Assembly: GCF_032337115.1 (NCBI RefSeq)
Contig: NZ_JAVXZY010000003.1
Location: forward strand, 248,001 to 312,000
DNA: 64,000 bases
From: Roseateles_C aquae
GTDB taxonomy: Bacteria > Pseudomonadota > Gammaproteobacteria > Burkholderiales > Burkholderiaceae_C
Reading direction: 5' to 3'
The notes beneath the pieces were generated by a model that was not told where the DNA came from, searched no databases, and saw only the letters and a program-made list of their open reading frames with translations. The number at the start of each line of letters is the position of its first letter. Position 1 is the first letter of the stretch. Below are positions 34,480 to 42,145 of this stretch, in pieces. The position numbers and the translations under genes were made by a program.

Positions 34480-36504
34480 TTACCAGATGCGGATGCGCTC
34501 GGCCTCGGGCTTGAACATCTTGTCGCCCGGCTTGGTGCCGAAGGCCTTGTGGAAGCCGTCGTGATTGACGGCGGCGCCGTTGGCACGGAACTTGGGAGGC
34601 GAGTGCGGGTCAATGGTCAGCAGTTGCAGCGAGCGTTCCTCACGGGTTTTTTCGCGCCAGGCCTGGGCCCAGCCGAGGAAGAAGCGCTGCTCGCCGTTGA
34701 GACCATCGATCACCGGGGCCGGCGCGCCCTTGAGCGAGGCCTGATAGGCCTTGAAGGCGATCTGCAGGCCGGACAGATCGGCGATGTTCTCGCCCAGCGT
34801 CAGCTTGCCGTTCAGGTGCTTGCCGGCAATCGGCTGATAGCCGTTGTACTGCTCGATCAGGCGTGCGGTGACCGACTCGAAGGCCTTGCGATCGTCTTCT
34901 GTCCACCAGTTGCGCAGCGCGCCGTCGCCGTCGAACTTGCTGCCTTCGTCATCAAAGCCATGGCTGATCTCATGGCCGATCACGGCACCGATGGCGCCGT
35001 AGTTGACCGCATCGTCGGCCGCCATGTCGAAGAAGGGCGCTTGCAGGATGGCGGCCGGGAAGACGATCTCGTTGAGCGAGGGGTTGTAGTAGGCGTTGAC
35101 CGTCTGCGGTGTCATGCCCCACTCAGCGCGGTCAACCGGCTTGCCGGCCTTGGCGGCGGTGCGCGCCCAGTTGAACTGCGCGGCGCGCAGCGAGTTGCCC
35201 AGCGCATCGCCGGCCTGGACTTCGAGCTTGCTGTAGTCGCGCCAGTTGTCGGGGTAACCGATTTTGGTCATGTACTTGGACAGCTTGTCCTGGGCCTGCG
35301 CCTTGGTCGCCGGGGTCATCCAGCTGAGCGCCTCGATCGATTCGCGATAGGCTGCCAGCAGGTTCTTGACCAGTTCCTGCATGCGCTGCTTGTGCGCCGG
35401 TGGGAAATGCTTGGCCACATAGAGCTGGCCCACGGCCTCGCCCATGGCGCCGTTGAGTTCGGCAATGGCTTTTTGCCAGCGCGGCTGGTCGGCCTGAGCG
35501 CCGGTCAGTGCCTTGCCGTGGAAGGCAAAGCTGGCGTCGCGGAAGGCCTTGGGCAGCAGGTCGGCCAGGGTGTCGATGGTGCGCAGGCTCAGATAGGCTT
35601 TCCAATCGTCGAGCGACTCTTCAGCGGCCAGCTTGGCGACTGCCGTGACGGTGCTGGGCTGGCCAATGATCAGCGTGTCGTCCTGCGGCAGCGACGCGGC
35701 GGCCAGGAAGGCGGCCCAATCAAAGCCCGGTGCTGCGGCGTTCAGCTGAGCCAGATTCATCGGGTTGTAGATCTTTTCCGGATCGCGGGTCTCGACCTTG
35801 CCCCAGTGCGCGGCGGCAATCTTTTGCTCCAGCGCCAGGGCGCGGCGGGCGCTTTCGACGGCCTGCTTGTCACCGGCCAGCGTGGCCAGCTTGTTCAGGT
35901 ACTGAGCGTAGGCCTGATAGGCCTTTTGCAGGCGCTTGTCGTCCTGCTTGAGGTAGTAGTCGCGGTCCGGCAAGCCGAGGCCGCCTTGCCAGCTCATCAC
36001 ACGGTTGATTTCCGGGTGCTTGAAGTCGGCCGTGACGTCGAGCTGGATCGGGGTGCCCAGCTGGCCCTGAGCACGGCCCAGCCATTTCGCCAGTTCGGCG
36101 CGGGAACTGATCGCCGCAATGTCGGCGAGGCGCTGTTTCAGCGCTTGCAGGCCGGCCTTGTCGATGCCGGCGGTGTCCAGATAGCTCTTGTAGAAGGCGC
36201 CCACCTTTTGCTCAATGCTGCCGAGCGGGGGCTGACTGCGCGCCAGCTCGTCGACGATGGCGCGCACCTGGGCATCGCTTTGGTCGGCCAACATGGTGAA
36301 GGCGCCGTAGTCGGCCTTGTCGGCGGGAATCTTGGTGCGGTTCAGCCAGCCGCCATTGGCGGCGCGGAACAGATCGTCCTGGGCGCGCACGGTGGTGTCG
36401 AAGCCCTTGGTGTCAAGGCCAGTGCTTGTTGGCGAGGCCGGCGCGGCCATGCAGGCGCCGGCCAATTGCAGCAACAGCGCCAGGGTGGTGAGTTTTAGCT
36501 TCAT
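34480..36504 (-). CDS. Secreted M13-family zinc metallopeptidase, paralogue 2
   Basis: The 674-aa protein aligns by eye with the downstream neighbour over its full length. It shares GHEISHGFDDEGSKFDGDG, GENIADLSGLQIAFKAYQ and the identical end FKPEAERIRIW. The zinc ligands are intact. The N-terminus (LALLLQLAGACMAAPAS) is a signal peptide. A Cys at the end of its hydrophobic core could be a lipoprotein site, but the -3 position is Ala, so I prefer ordinary cleavage. The two genes are 64 bp apart and arose by tandem duplication, followed by divergence mainly in the N-terminal halves. Confidence 0.92.
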   Translation of the reverse strand: MKLKLTTLALLLQLAGACMAAPASPTSTGLDTKGFDTTVRAQDDLFRAANGGWLNRTKIPADKADYGAFTMLADQSDAQVRAIVDELARSQPPLGSIEQKVGAFYKSYLDTAGIDKAGLQALKQRLADIAAISSRAELAKWLGRAQGQLGTPIQLDVTADFKHPEINRVMSWQGGLGLPDRDYYLKQDDKRLQKAYQAYAQYLNKLATLAGDKQAVESARRALALEQKIAAAHWGKVETRDPEKIYNPMNLAQLNAAAPGFDWAAFLAAASLPQDDTLIIGQPSTVTAVAKLAAEESLDDWKAYLSLRTIDTLADLLPKAFRDASFAFHGKALTGAQADQPRWQKAIAELNGAMGEAVGQLYVAKHFPPAHKQRMQELVKNLLAAYRESIEALSWMTPATKAQAQDKLSKYMTKIGYPDNWRDYSKLEVQAGDALGNSLRAAQFNWARTAAKAGKPVDRAEWGMTPQTVNAYYNPSLNEIVFPAAILQAPFFDMAADDAVNYGAIGAVIGHEISHGFDDEGSKFDGDGALRNWWTEDDRKAFESVTARLIEQYNGYQPIAGKHLNGKLTLGENIADLSGLQIAFKAYQASLKGAPAPVIDGLNGEQRFFLGWAQAWREKTREERSLQLLTIDPHSPPKFRANGAAVNHDGFHKAFGTKPGDKMFKPEAERIRIW

Positions 36505-36680
36505 CGTGTGTGGTGTGAACGGTTGGATCCTGGCGCGCCGGGTAGGACGCCAGGGGCCGCCGGCATGCAGGCGCGGCAGGCTGGTGTGGCCGGGAGACTA
36601 GGCGGCGAGCCGAGTGCAGCCAAAAGTCAGCCGATAAGTATCGCGTCAGGCTGACGTCGCCGATGGTTTTTGACGACGAT

Positions 36681-37886
36681 CTAGGTGAAGACCCCAGGGG
36701 CGCCGCCAGCGCTTGCGGGCTGCCCCACGAAGCTCTCCGCCAGCACCGTTTGGGCCGCCCTGGAGTCGAGCAAGTGCTCCAACTCCGCCTGCTGGATTCT
36801 TTGATCAAAGCTGTTCTGATCGGGAAAGCTGTGCAGCAACCGGGTCAGCGCCCAGCTGAAGCGTTCTGCCCGCCAGGTGCGGCGCAGTGCGCGCTCCGAG
36901 TAGTTGTTGAGCCCTTGTTCCGCATGATCGCCACGGCAGGCTTGGGCGAGTGCCTCCGACAGCTCCTGCGTGTCGGTTGCGGCCAGATTCAGCCCTTTGG
37001 CGCCAGTTGGTGGCACGACATGTGCCGCATCGCCGGCCAGCAGCAGGCGGCCGAAGCGGACCGGTTCGAGCACAAAGCTGCGCAGGGGGGTGATGCTCAT
37101 GTCCAGCGCGGGTGCCACCGGCAGGGTGGAACCCAAGTCCGGGCCGAGTCGGCGGCGCAGTTCGGCCCAGAACTGCGTGTCGCTCCACTGCGTCAGACGG
37201 TCACTCAGGCTGCATTGGATATAGCTGTGGCTGCGCTGGGGGCCGGCCATGACCGACAGCGCAAAGCCGCGCGGGTGCTGGGCCAGCAACAGTTCTGGCG
37301 CCGCCGCCGGGCATTCGGCCAGCACGCCGAGCCAGCCAAAGGGATAAAGGCGCTCATAGCAGCGGTAAGCGTCGGGCGGCACGCTGGCGCGGGACACGCC
37401 GTGAAAACCATCGCAGCCGGCGATGTAGTCGCAGCGGATTTCGTGATCCTGGTCCTGCTTGCGATAGCGCAGCAGCGGCGCATCGGCACCAAGAAAGCCG
37501 TGCAGGCTGACCTGCTGCGCTTCATAGATGGTGTGCATGCCGGCCGCTGCACGGGCCCGCATCAGCGAGCGGGTCAGCTCGGTCTGACTGCACTGTGTCA
37601 GGCCGCGCCCCGCCGTCAGGCGGGCCAGCTCGACACGGTGGCTGCGGCCATCGACACTGAGCAGCAGGCTGTCTTGACGCAGCGCCTGGGCGCCGAGTGA
37701 CAGCCCGGCGGCGTTCAACACGGCGATGCTGTCATCCTCCAACACGCAGGCTTGCGACCGGGCGAGGATGTCTTCAGCGCGGCAGCGCTCGACGATCACA
37801 TTGCTGATGCCGGCCCGGTGCAGCAAGGCGCCAAGCAACAGGCCCGTGGGCCCGGCACCGACGATCGCGATCTGCGTGCGCTGCAT
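36681..37886 (-). CDS. pobA: 4-hydroxybenzoate 3-monooxygenase
   Basis: The 401-aa class A flavoprotein hydroxylase turns 4-hydroxybenzoate into protocatechuate with NAD(P)H and O2. The FAD Rossmann motif is AIVGAGPTGLLLGALL, the DG motif is YIAGCDGFHGVSR and the FAD ribityl motif is LLLAGDAAHVVPPTGAKGLNLAATD. Length fits PobA (about 390-400). I start at ATG 37886, since the longer frame adds 29 residues before the FAD motif. It lies 124 bp downstream of a PcaR-type regulator on the same strand and near pcaF. Confidence 0.92.
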   Translation of the reverse strand: MQRTQIAIVGAGPTGLLLGALLHRAGISNVIVERCRAEDILARSQACVLEDDSIAVLNAAGLSLGAQALRQDSLLLSVDGRSHRVELARLTAGRGLTQCSQTELTRSLMRARAAAGMHTIYEAQQVSLHGFLGADAPLLRYRKQDQDHEIRCDYIAGCDGFHGVSRASVPPDAYRCYERLYPFGWLGVLAECPAAAPELLLAQHPRGFALSVMAGPQRSHSYIQCSLSDRLTQWSDTQFWAELRRRLGPDLGSTLPVAPALDMSITPLRSFVLEPVRFGRLLLAGDAAHVVPPTGAKGLNLAATDTQELSEALAQACRGDHAEQGLNNYSERALRRTWRAERFSWALTRLLHSFPDQNSFDQRIQQAELEHLLDSRAAQTVLAESFVGQPASAGGAPGVFT

Positions 37887-38010
37887 GGGTGGCTCCCAGA
37901 CCCGCGCGAGGCGGTCTACAAGGGTCAGGCCTTGCCTGCTGGCTCGGCCGAGCCCAGCATAGCCCAGCGTCAAAGGCTTGGCGAGTCAGGGAGAGTGCGG
38001 GGAAGCCCCC

Positions 38011-38844
38011 TCAGAGCAACATGCGCAGATGCGCCTGGGCCTGCAGCAGCGGCGGCAGGCAGTGCTCAACCAACTGGTCCATGCTCATGCGTGAGGCATG
38101 AACGCTGATGTTCATCGCAGCCACCACATCGCCGCGGTAGTTCTTCAGCGGTACGGCGACAGTGCGCAGGCCCAGTTCCAGCTCCTGGTCGATACAGGCA
38201 TAGCCCAGCGCCCGGGCGCGGGCGATCTCGATACGCAGCCGCTCGGGATGGGTCACCGTGTGCGGCGTCATTGGGCTGAGTTCCTGGCGGGCGATCCAGC
38301 TGTCGACCTCGTTTTGCGGCAGCGCGGCCAGCATCACGCGGCCATTGCCTGAACAGAAGGCCGGCACACGGGTGCCAGGTTGCAGCGTTGGCGATACGAC
38401 GCGGCCGGCGCTGGTGGCGGCAATGCAAATGACATCGCTGCCGTCGAGCACCCCGGCCGCACTGGCCTCTTTCAGCGCGTAGGCCAGCTTGTGAAGCTCG
38501 GGCTCGACGATGCGTGGCAGGCGGGCCGAGTGCATATAGCTCTGACCCAAACGCAAGACCTTGGGGGTCAGGGCGAACATCTTTCGGTCCTGCGAGACAA
38601 AGCCCAGATAGGTCAGAGTCAGCAGATAGCGACGGGCGGCGGCACGGGTCAGGCCGGTACGAGCCGCGACCTCACTGATCGTCAGCCGGGGGCGTTCCTG
38701 GTCGAAAGCTTCGATCACGGCGAGACCCTTTTCCAGGCCGGCGACCAGATCGCGCTTCAGCGGGCCGGAAGTTTCGGGCGCAGCGACGGCCGGGACGGGC
38801 GCCGCAACAGCGGCCAGATCTTCAAAAGCGCGAGCAGCAGACAT
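38011..38844 (-). CDS. pcaR: IclR-family regulator of the PcaR/PobR type
   Basis: The 277-aa protein has an alanine/proline-rich N-terminal extension. An IclR winged helix follows (LTISEVAARTGLTRAAARRYLLTLTYLGFV), then an IclR effector domain including GTRVPAFCSGNGRVMLAALP. The pattern matches the PcaR/PcaU/PobR group that responds to beta-ketoadipate or 4-hydroxybenzoate. It stands between pobA and pcaF on one strand, so it probably controls both. PobR is an equally possible name. Confidence 0.83.
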   Translation of the reverse strand: MSAARAFEDLAAVAAPVPAVAAPETSGPLKRDLVAGLEKGLAVIEAFDQERPRLTISEVAARTGLTRAAARRYLLTLTYLGFVSQDRKMFALTPKVLRLGQSYMHSARLPRIVEPELHKLAYALKEASAAGVLDGSDVICIAATSAGRVVSPTLQPGTRVPAFCSGNGRVMLAALPQNEVDSWIARQELSPMTPHTVTHPERLRIEIARARALGYACIDQELELGLRTVAVPLKNYRGDVVAAMNISVHASRMSMDQLVEHCLPPLLQAQAHLRMLL

Positions 38845-39404
38845 GTGGCAGTAGGTGTGCGAATGGCGCCCAATTCCGCTGGGCGCAAGCAGGTCAGGCG
38901 CTGACTATAGGAGTTGCTACCGGCTGTGTCTTGGGTCATCCCCGCATTTGGGGCGGTGTTCGCACGATGATGCACCATATTGGTGATATTGCGGCGAACC
39001 AATACGCACGGCCGACGGTGCACGGCAGTGCGACTCCTCCTCGACAGCTGACAGTAGCCGACCCTATGGGCCGCGGGCAAAACGGCGGTTTCTTGTTGTA
39101 GTGACTGTGTGTGAGCAGCCAAGTTGTACCTGCCCGTCGGGCAGATGTCTTTTGGCATATGTGCGATACACAAACCGATTTCGATTCAGTATCCCATGCT
39201 GTGCCGACAGAACATCAATGGTTTGTCAGTAAACAATTCTCAATTTCTGTCACAACGCCGTCGCAGAACGAGGTTGCCAAACAAAACAATGTTCATGCGC
39301 CAAACGAAGACGCCCGCCAGCGTCTCACGACGGGCGGGCGTTTCATTTGAGTGCTTGGGACAGGCCCGCAGATCGCGGTCCAGCCGGCTTCAGCTGTGGT
39401 GGGA
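38845..39404. other. 560-bp intergenic region before pcaR, no gene seen
   Basis: I see no credible coding frame. The half near 39080-39300 is noticeably richer in A/T than its surroundings. There is a perfect palindrome CACCATATTGGTG (38973-38985) set inside a longer inverted pair GTTCGC (38958-38963) and GCGAAC (38994-38999), about 115-155 bp upstream of the pcaR start. It is a candidate operator. Confidence 0.6.
39311..39343. terminator. Hairpin downstream of pcaF
   Basis: An 8-bp stem CGCCCGCC (39311-39318) pairs with GGCGGGCG-type sequence at 39333-39340, with a 14-nt loop. A short TTT follows on the plus strand and TCTTCG on the minus strand. It is a weak terminator, probably for pcaF. 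Confidence 0.45.
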
Positions 39405-40607
39405 TCAGACCCGTTCCAGCACCAGTGCAATCCCTTGGCCGACGCCGATGCACATGGTGCATAGCGCATAGCGGCCGCCGCTGCGGTGCAGATGATTGAT
39501 GGCCGTGGTGACGAGCCGTGCACCACTGGCGCCCAGCGGATGGCCCAGGGCAATGGCCCCACCGTTCGGATTGACCCGGGCATCGTCATCGGCCAAGCCA
39601 AGTTGGCGCAGCACGGCCAGTCCCTGGGCGGCGAAGGCCTCGTTCAACTCGATCACATCCATTTGCGCGAGGCTCAATCCGGTGCGCTGCAGCACCTTGA
39701 GCGTCGCTGGCGCCGGGCCGATGCCCATGATGCGCGGCGCCACTCCGGCCGTGGCCATGCCGACCACGCGCGCCCTTGGTGTGAGTCCATGGCGGCGCGC
39801 GCCGGCTTCGCTGGCCATCAGCAGGGCGCAGGCGCCATCGTTGACACCGGAGGCATTGCCGGCGGTGACGCTGCCGTCCGGGCGAACCACGCCCTTGAGT
39901 TTGGCCAAGGCTTCGAGGCTGGTCTCGCGAGGGTGTTCATCGACGCTGACGATGATGGGCTCGCCCTTCTTCTGTGCCAGCGTCACTGGCGTGATTTCTG
40001 CGTCGAAGAAGCCGGCGCGCTGCGCGGCTACGGTTTTCATCTGGCTGGCCAGCGCCATGCGATCCTGGGCTTCGCGCTCGATGCCAAACTCCTGGGCGAC
40101 GTTTTCGGCGGTTTCCGGCATCGAGTCCACTCCATAGCGTTCCTTCATCAGCCGGTTGATGAAGCGCCAGCCAATTGTTGTGTCGTAGACGGCATTGCTG
40201 CGCGAGAAGGCGGATTCGGCCTTGGGCATCACGAACGGCGCGCGGCTCATGCTCTCGACGCCACCGGCAATCAGCAGATCCGCTTCGCCGGCGCGAATTG
40301 CCCGGGCGGCGCTGCCCACGGCGTCCATGCCTGAGCCGCAGAGGCGGTTCAGCGTTGCGCCGGGCACAGCAATCGGCAGGCCGGCCAGCAGTGCCGACAT
40401 CCGCGCGACATTGCGATTGTCCTCGCCGGCCTGGTTGGCGCAGCCATACAGCACCTCGTCCAGCGCCTCCCAGTCGACGCCAGGGTGGCGCTTGAGCAGG
40501 GCTTGAATGGGAATCGCGCCCAGATCGTCAGCCCGCACACCGGACAGGGCGCCGCCATAGCGTCCGAATGGAGTGCGCTGGGCATCACAAATAAAGGCTT
40601 GACTCAT
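39405..40607 (-). CDS. pcaF: 3-oxoadipyl-CoA thiolase (PcaF)
   Basis: The 400-aa thiolase has its nucleophile Cys at about residue 90 (NRLCGSGMDAVGS). The His is in NPNGGAIALGHPLGASGAR and the second Cys in YALCTMCIGVGQG. The sequence is of the PcaF/PaaJ type, which splits beta-ketoadipyl-CoA into succinyl-CoA and acetyl-CoA, the last step of the beta-ketoadipate pathway. The same enzyme also serves phenylacetyl-CoA breakdown in many bacteria. The ring-cleavage and CoA-transferase genes are not in the window. An inverted-repeat operator precedes it. Confidence 0.9.
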   Translation of the reverse strand: MSQAFICDAQRTPFGRYGGALSGVRADDLGAIPIQALLKRHPGVDWEALDEVLYGCANQAGEDNRNVARMSALLAGLPIAVPGATLNRLCGSGMDAVGSAARAIRAGEADLLIAGGVESMSRAPFVMPKAESAFSRSNAVYDTTIGWRFINRLMKERYGVDSMPETAENVAQEFGIEREAQDRMALASQMKTVAAQRAGFFDAEITPVTLAQKKGEPIIVSVDEHPRETSLEALAKLKGVVRPDGSVTAGNASGVNDGACALLMASEAGARRHGLTPRARVVGMATAGVAPRIMGIGPAPATLKVLQRTGLSLAQMDVIELNEAFAAQGLAVLRQLGLADDDARVNPNGGAIALGHPLGASGARLVTTAINHLHRSGGRYALCTMCIGVGQGIALVLERV

Positions 40608-40663
40608 GGGGCGTCCTTTCGGTGGTCAGAGTAGCGTTGCGCGCGTTTGTGATCGGCAGCGAA

Positions 40664-40697
40664 GTTCTAATTATGAACCAAGGTTCATTGATTGAAC
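40664..40697. promoter_or_regulatory. Paired GTTC-N7-GAAC palindromes upstream of pcaF
   Basis: Two 15-bp palindromes, GTTCTAATTATGAAC (40664-40678) and GTTCATTGATTGAAC (40683-40697), are separated by 4 bp. A third symmetry, ATGAACC-AA-GGTTCAT, spans 40673-40688. They lie about 57-90 bp before the pcaF start, where an IclR-type activator would bind. GTTC half-sites fit the PcaR family. Confidence 0.7.
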
Positions 40698-40864
40698 TTT
40701 GTCTGCTCAGGCAGGTGTATCTGTCCGCATAAACTCGTGACTGATCGCACGGATATGCCAGCCCTATTCGCACCATCATCGCCGAATGCCTTTTCGGCTC
40801 AAGTTCAATCTCGGATCTGCCGAAGCTGCTTTCGAGGGCGCCTCCCGGCGAGTGTAGGAATCCA

Positions 40865-42145
40865 ATGAAGGACACAACTTCAGATCCGTTGATCGATGTC
40901 GCGCAGTTGCGGGTGGGTATGTTTATCCATCTGGACCTGGGCTGGATGTCGCACCCATTTCCGCTCAGCAGCTTCAAGCTCAGTTCAGAAGACCAACTGC
41001 TGATCTTGAAGCGTCTGGGCTTGAAACAGGTGCGCTGGAGTCCGTCGAAAAGCGATTTGCAAACCGACGCGGCGGCGGTCGAAACGCCGGCCGCGGTGAC
41101 CGAACTGCCGACAACGGTGTCGCCGGAGCAGCAGGCCAAGGAGGCCCACCGACGCGCATTGGCGGCTCAGCGAGCGGCCTTGCTGCAATGCGAGCGGCAG
41201 TATGCCGAGGCAGCCAGTGCCTTCCGCGAAGTGACGGATATGTTGGCGCGCGATGGTCGAAATGCGCGCGATCAATCGTTCGCGCTCACGCAGGCCTTGC
41301 TGGACAAGATGTTGATCGAGGGCGATGTCAATATCCGCCTGCTCAATGAGGCTGCCGGCGATCGCGGCACGGCCCATGCGCTGAATGTCTCGATCATCTC
41401 GTTGCTCCTGGGGCGTGCCTTCGGGCTGGGTCGCGAGGAAATGATGGATCTGGGCGTTGGCTCGCTGCTGCACGATATCGGCAAACTGGAGTTGCCAGCG
41501 CGCGTACGCCACCGCGACGACAGTTTCACGATGGCAGAGACGCAGCTCTATCAGCAGCACGTCATCAAGGGTGTGGCCATGGCCCAGCAGATGGGTATGC
41601 CGCCGGGCCCCTTGCTGGTCATCGCGCAGCACCATGAAAACGCCGATGGCAGCGGCTTCCCGCAGCGCATCAATGTCGACCGCATGAGCGCCGCAGCGCG
41701 GATTGTTGCCCTGGTCAACCGCTTTGATGGGCTGTGCAATCCGCTCCTGGCTTCCAAGTCGATGACGCCGCATGAGGCCTTGTCGCTGATGTTTGCTCAG
41801 GGGCGCAATCGATTTGATGCGACCATGTTGAACGCTTTCATCCGCATGATGGGCGTCTACCCGCCGGGCTCGACGGTGCAACTGACCGACGACCGGTATG
41901 CGCTGGTGGTGGCAGTGAATTCATCGCGCCCGCTCAAGCCCAAGGTGATGGTTCACGACACCAAGGTGCCGCGCGATGAGGCGTTGATCGTCAACCTCGA
42001 AGAGCACCCCGATCTCGGCATCCGGCGCAGCCTCAAGCCGGCCATGTTGCCACGGGCGTCACTTGACTATCTGAGCCCGCGAACACGGGTGGCTTATTTC
42101 TTCGAATCGGCTGCCAGCGCACCGGCTGGGGAGATGGCGGCGTGA
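40865..42145 (+). CDS. HD-GYP cyclic-di-GMP phosphodiesterase
   Basis: The 426-aa protein has an N-terminal DUF3391-like domain (IDVAQLRVGMFIHLDLGWMSHPFPLSSF) and an HD-GYP domain. The metal motifs are SLLHDIGKLELP and AQHHENADGSGFPQ; the last reads GSGFP instead of the usual GxGYP, a common conservative change. It should hydrolyse c-di-GMP. Its stop overlaps the start of a GGDEF-EAL gene (GTGA), so one mRNA carries both a phosphodiesterase and a cyclase/phosphodiesterase. No membrane segment is visible. Confidence 0.88.
   Translation: MKDTTSDPLIDVAQLRVGMFIHLDLGWMSHPFPLSSFKLSSEDQLLILKRLGLKQVRWSPSKSDLQTDAAAVETPAAVTELPTTVSPEQQAKEAHRRALAAQRAALLQCERQYAEAASAFREVTDMLARDGRNARDQSFALTQALLDKMLIEGDVNIRLLNEAAGDRGTAHALNVSIISLLLGRAFGLGREEMMDLGVGSLLHDIGKLELPARVRHRDDSFTMAETQLYQQHVIKGVAMAQQMGMPPGPLLVIAQHHENADGSGFPQRINVDRMSAAARIVALVNRFDGLCNPLLASKSMTPHEALSLMFAQGRNRFDATMLNAFIRMMGVYPPGSTVQLTDDRYALVVAVNSSRPLKPKVMVHDTKVPRDEALIVNLEEHPDLGIRRSLKPAMLPRASLDYLSPRTRVAYFFESAASAPAGEMAA

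Noticed and set aside
32340..36498. Two long plus-strand frames (about 690 codons each) opposite the M13 genes
   Set aside because: They mirror the M13 genes codon for codon, their repetitive Gly/Val/Leu text has no domain, and the minus-strand frames carry the HExxH motifs.
39124..39471. Open frame in the AT-richer gap before pcaF's end
   Set aside because: It crosses the end of pcaF antisense, has no ribosome site and shows no domain-like sequence.
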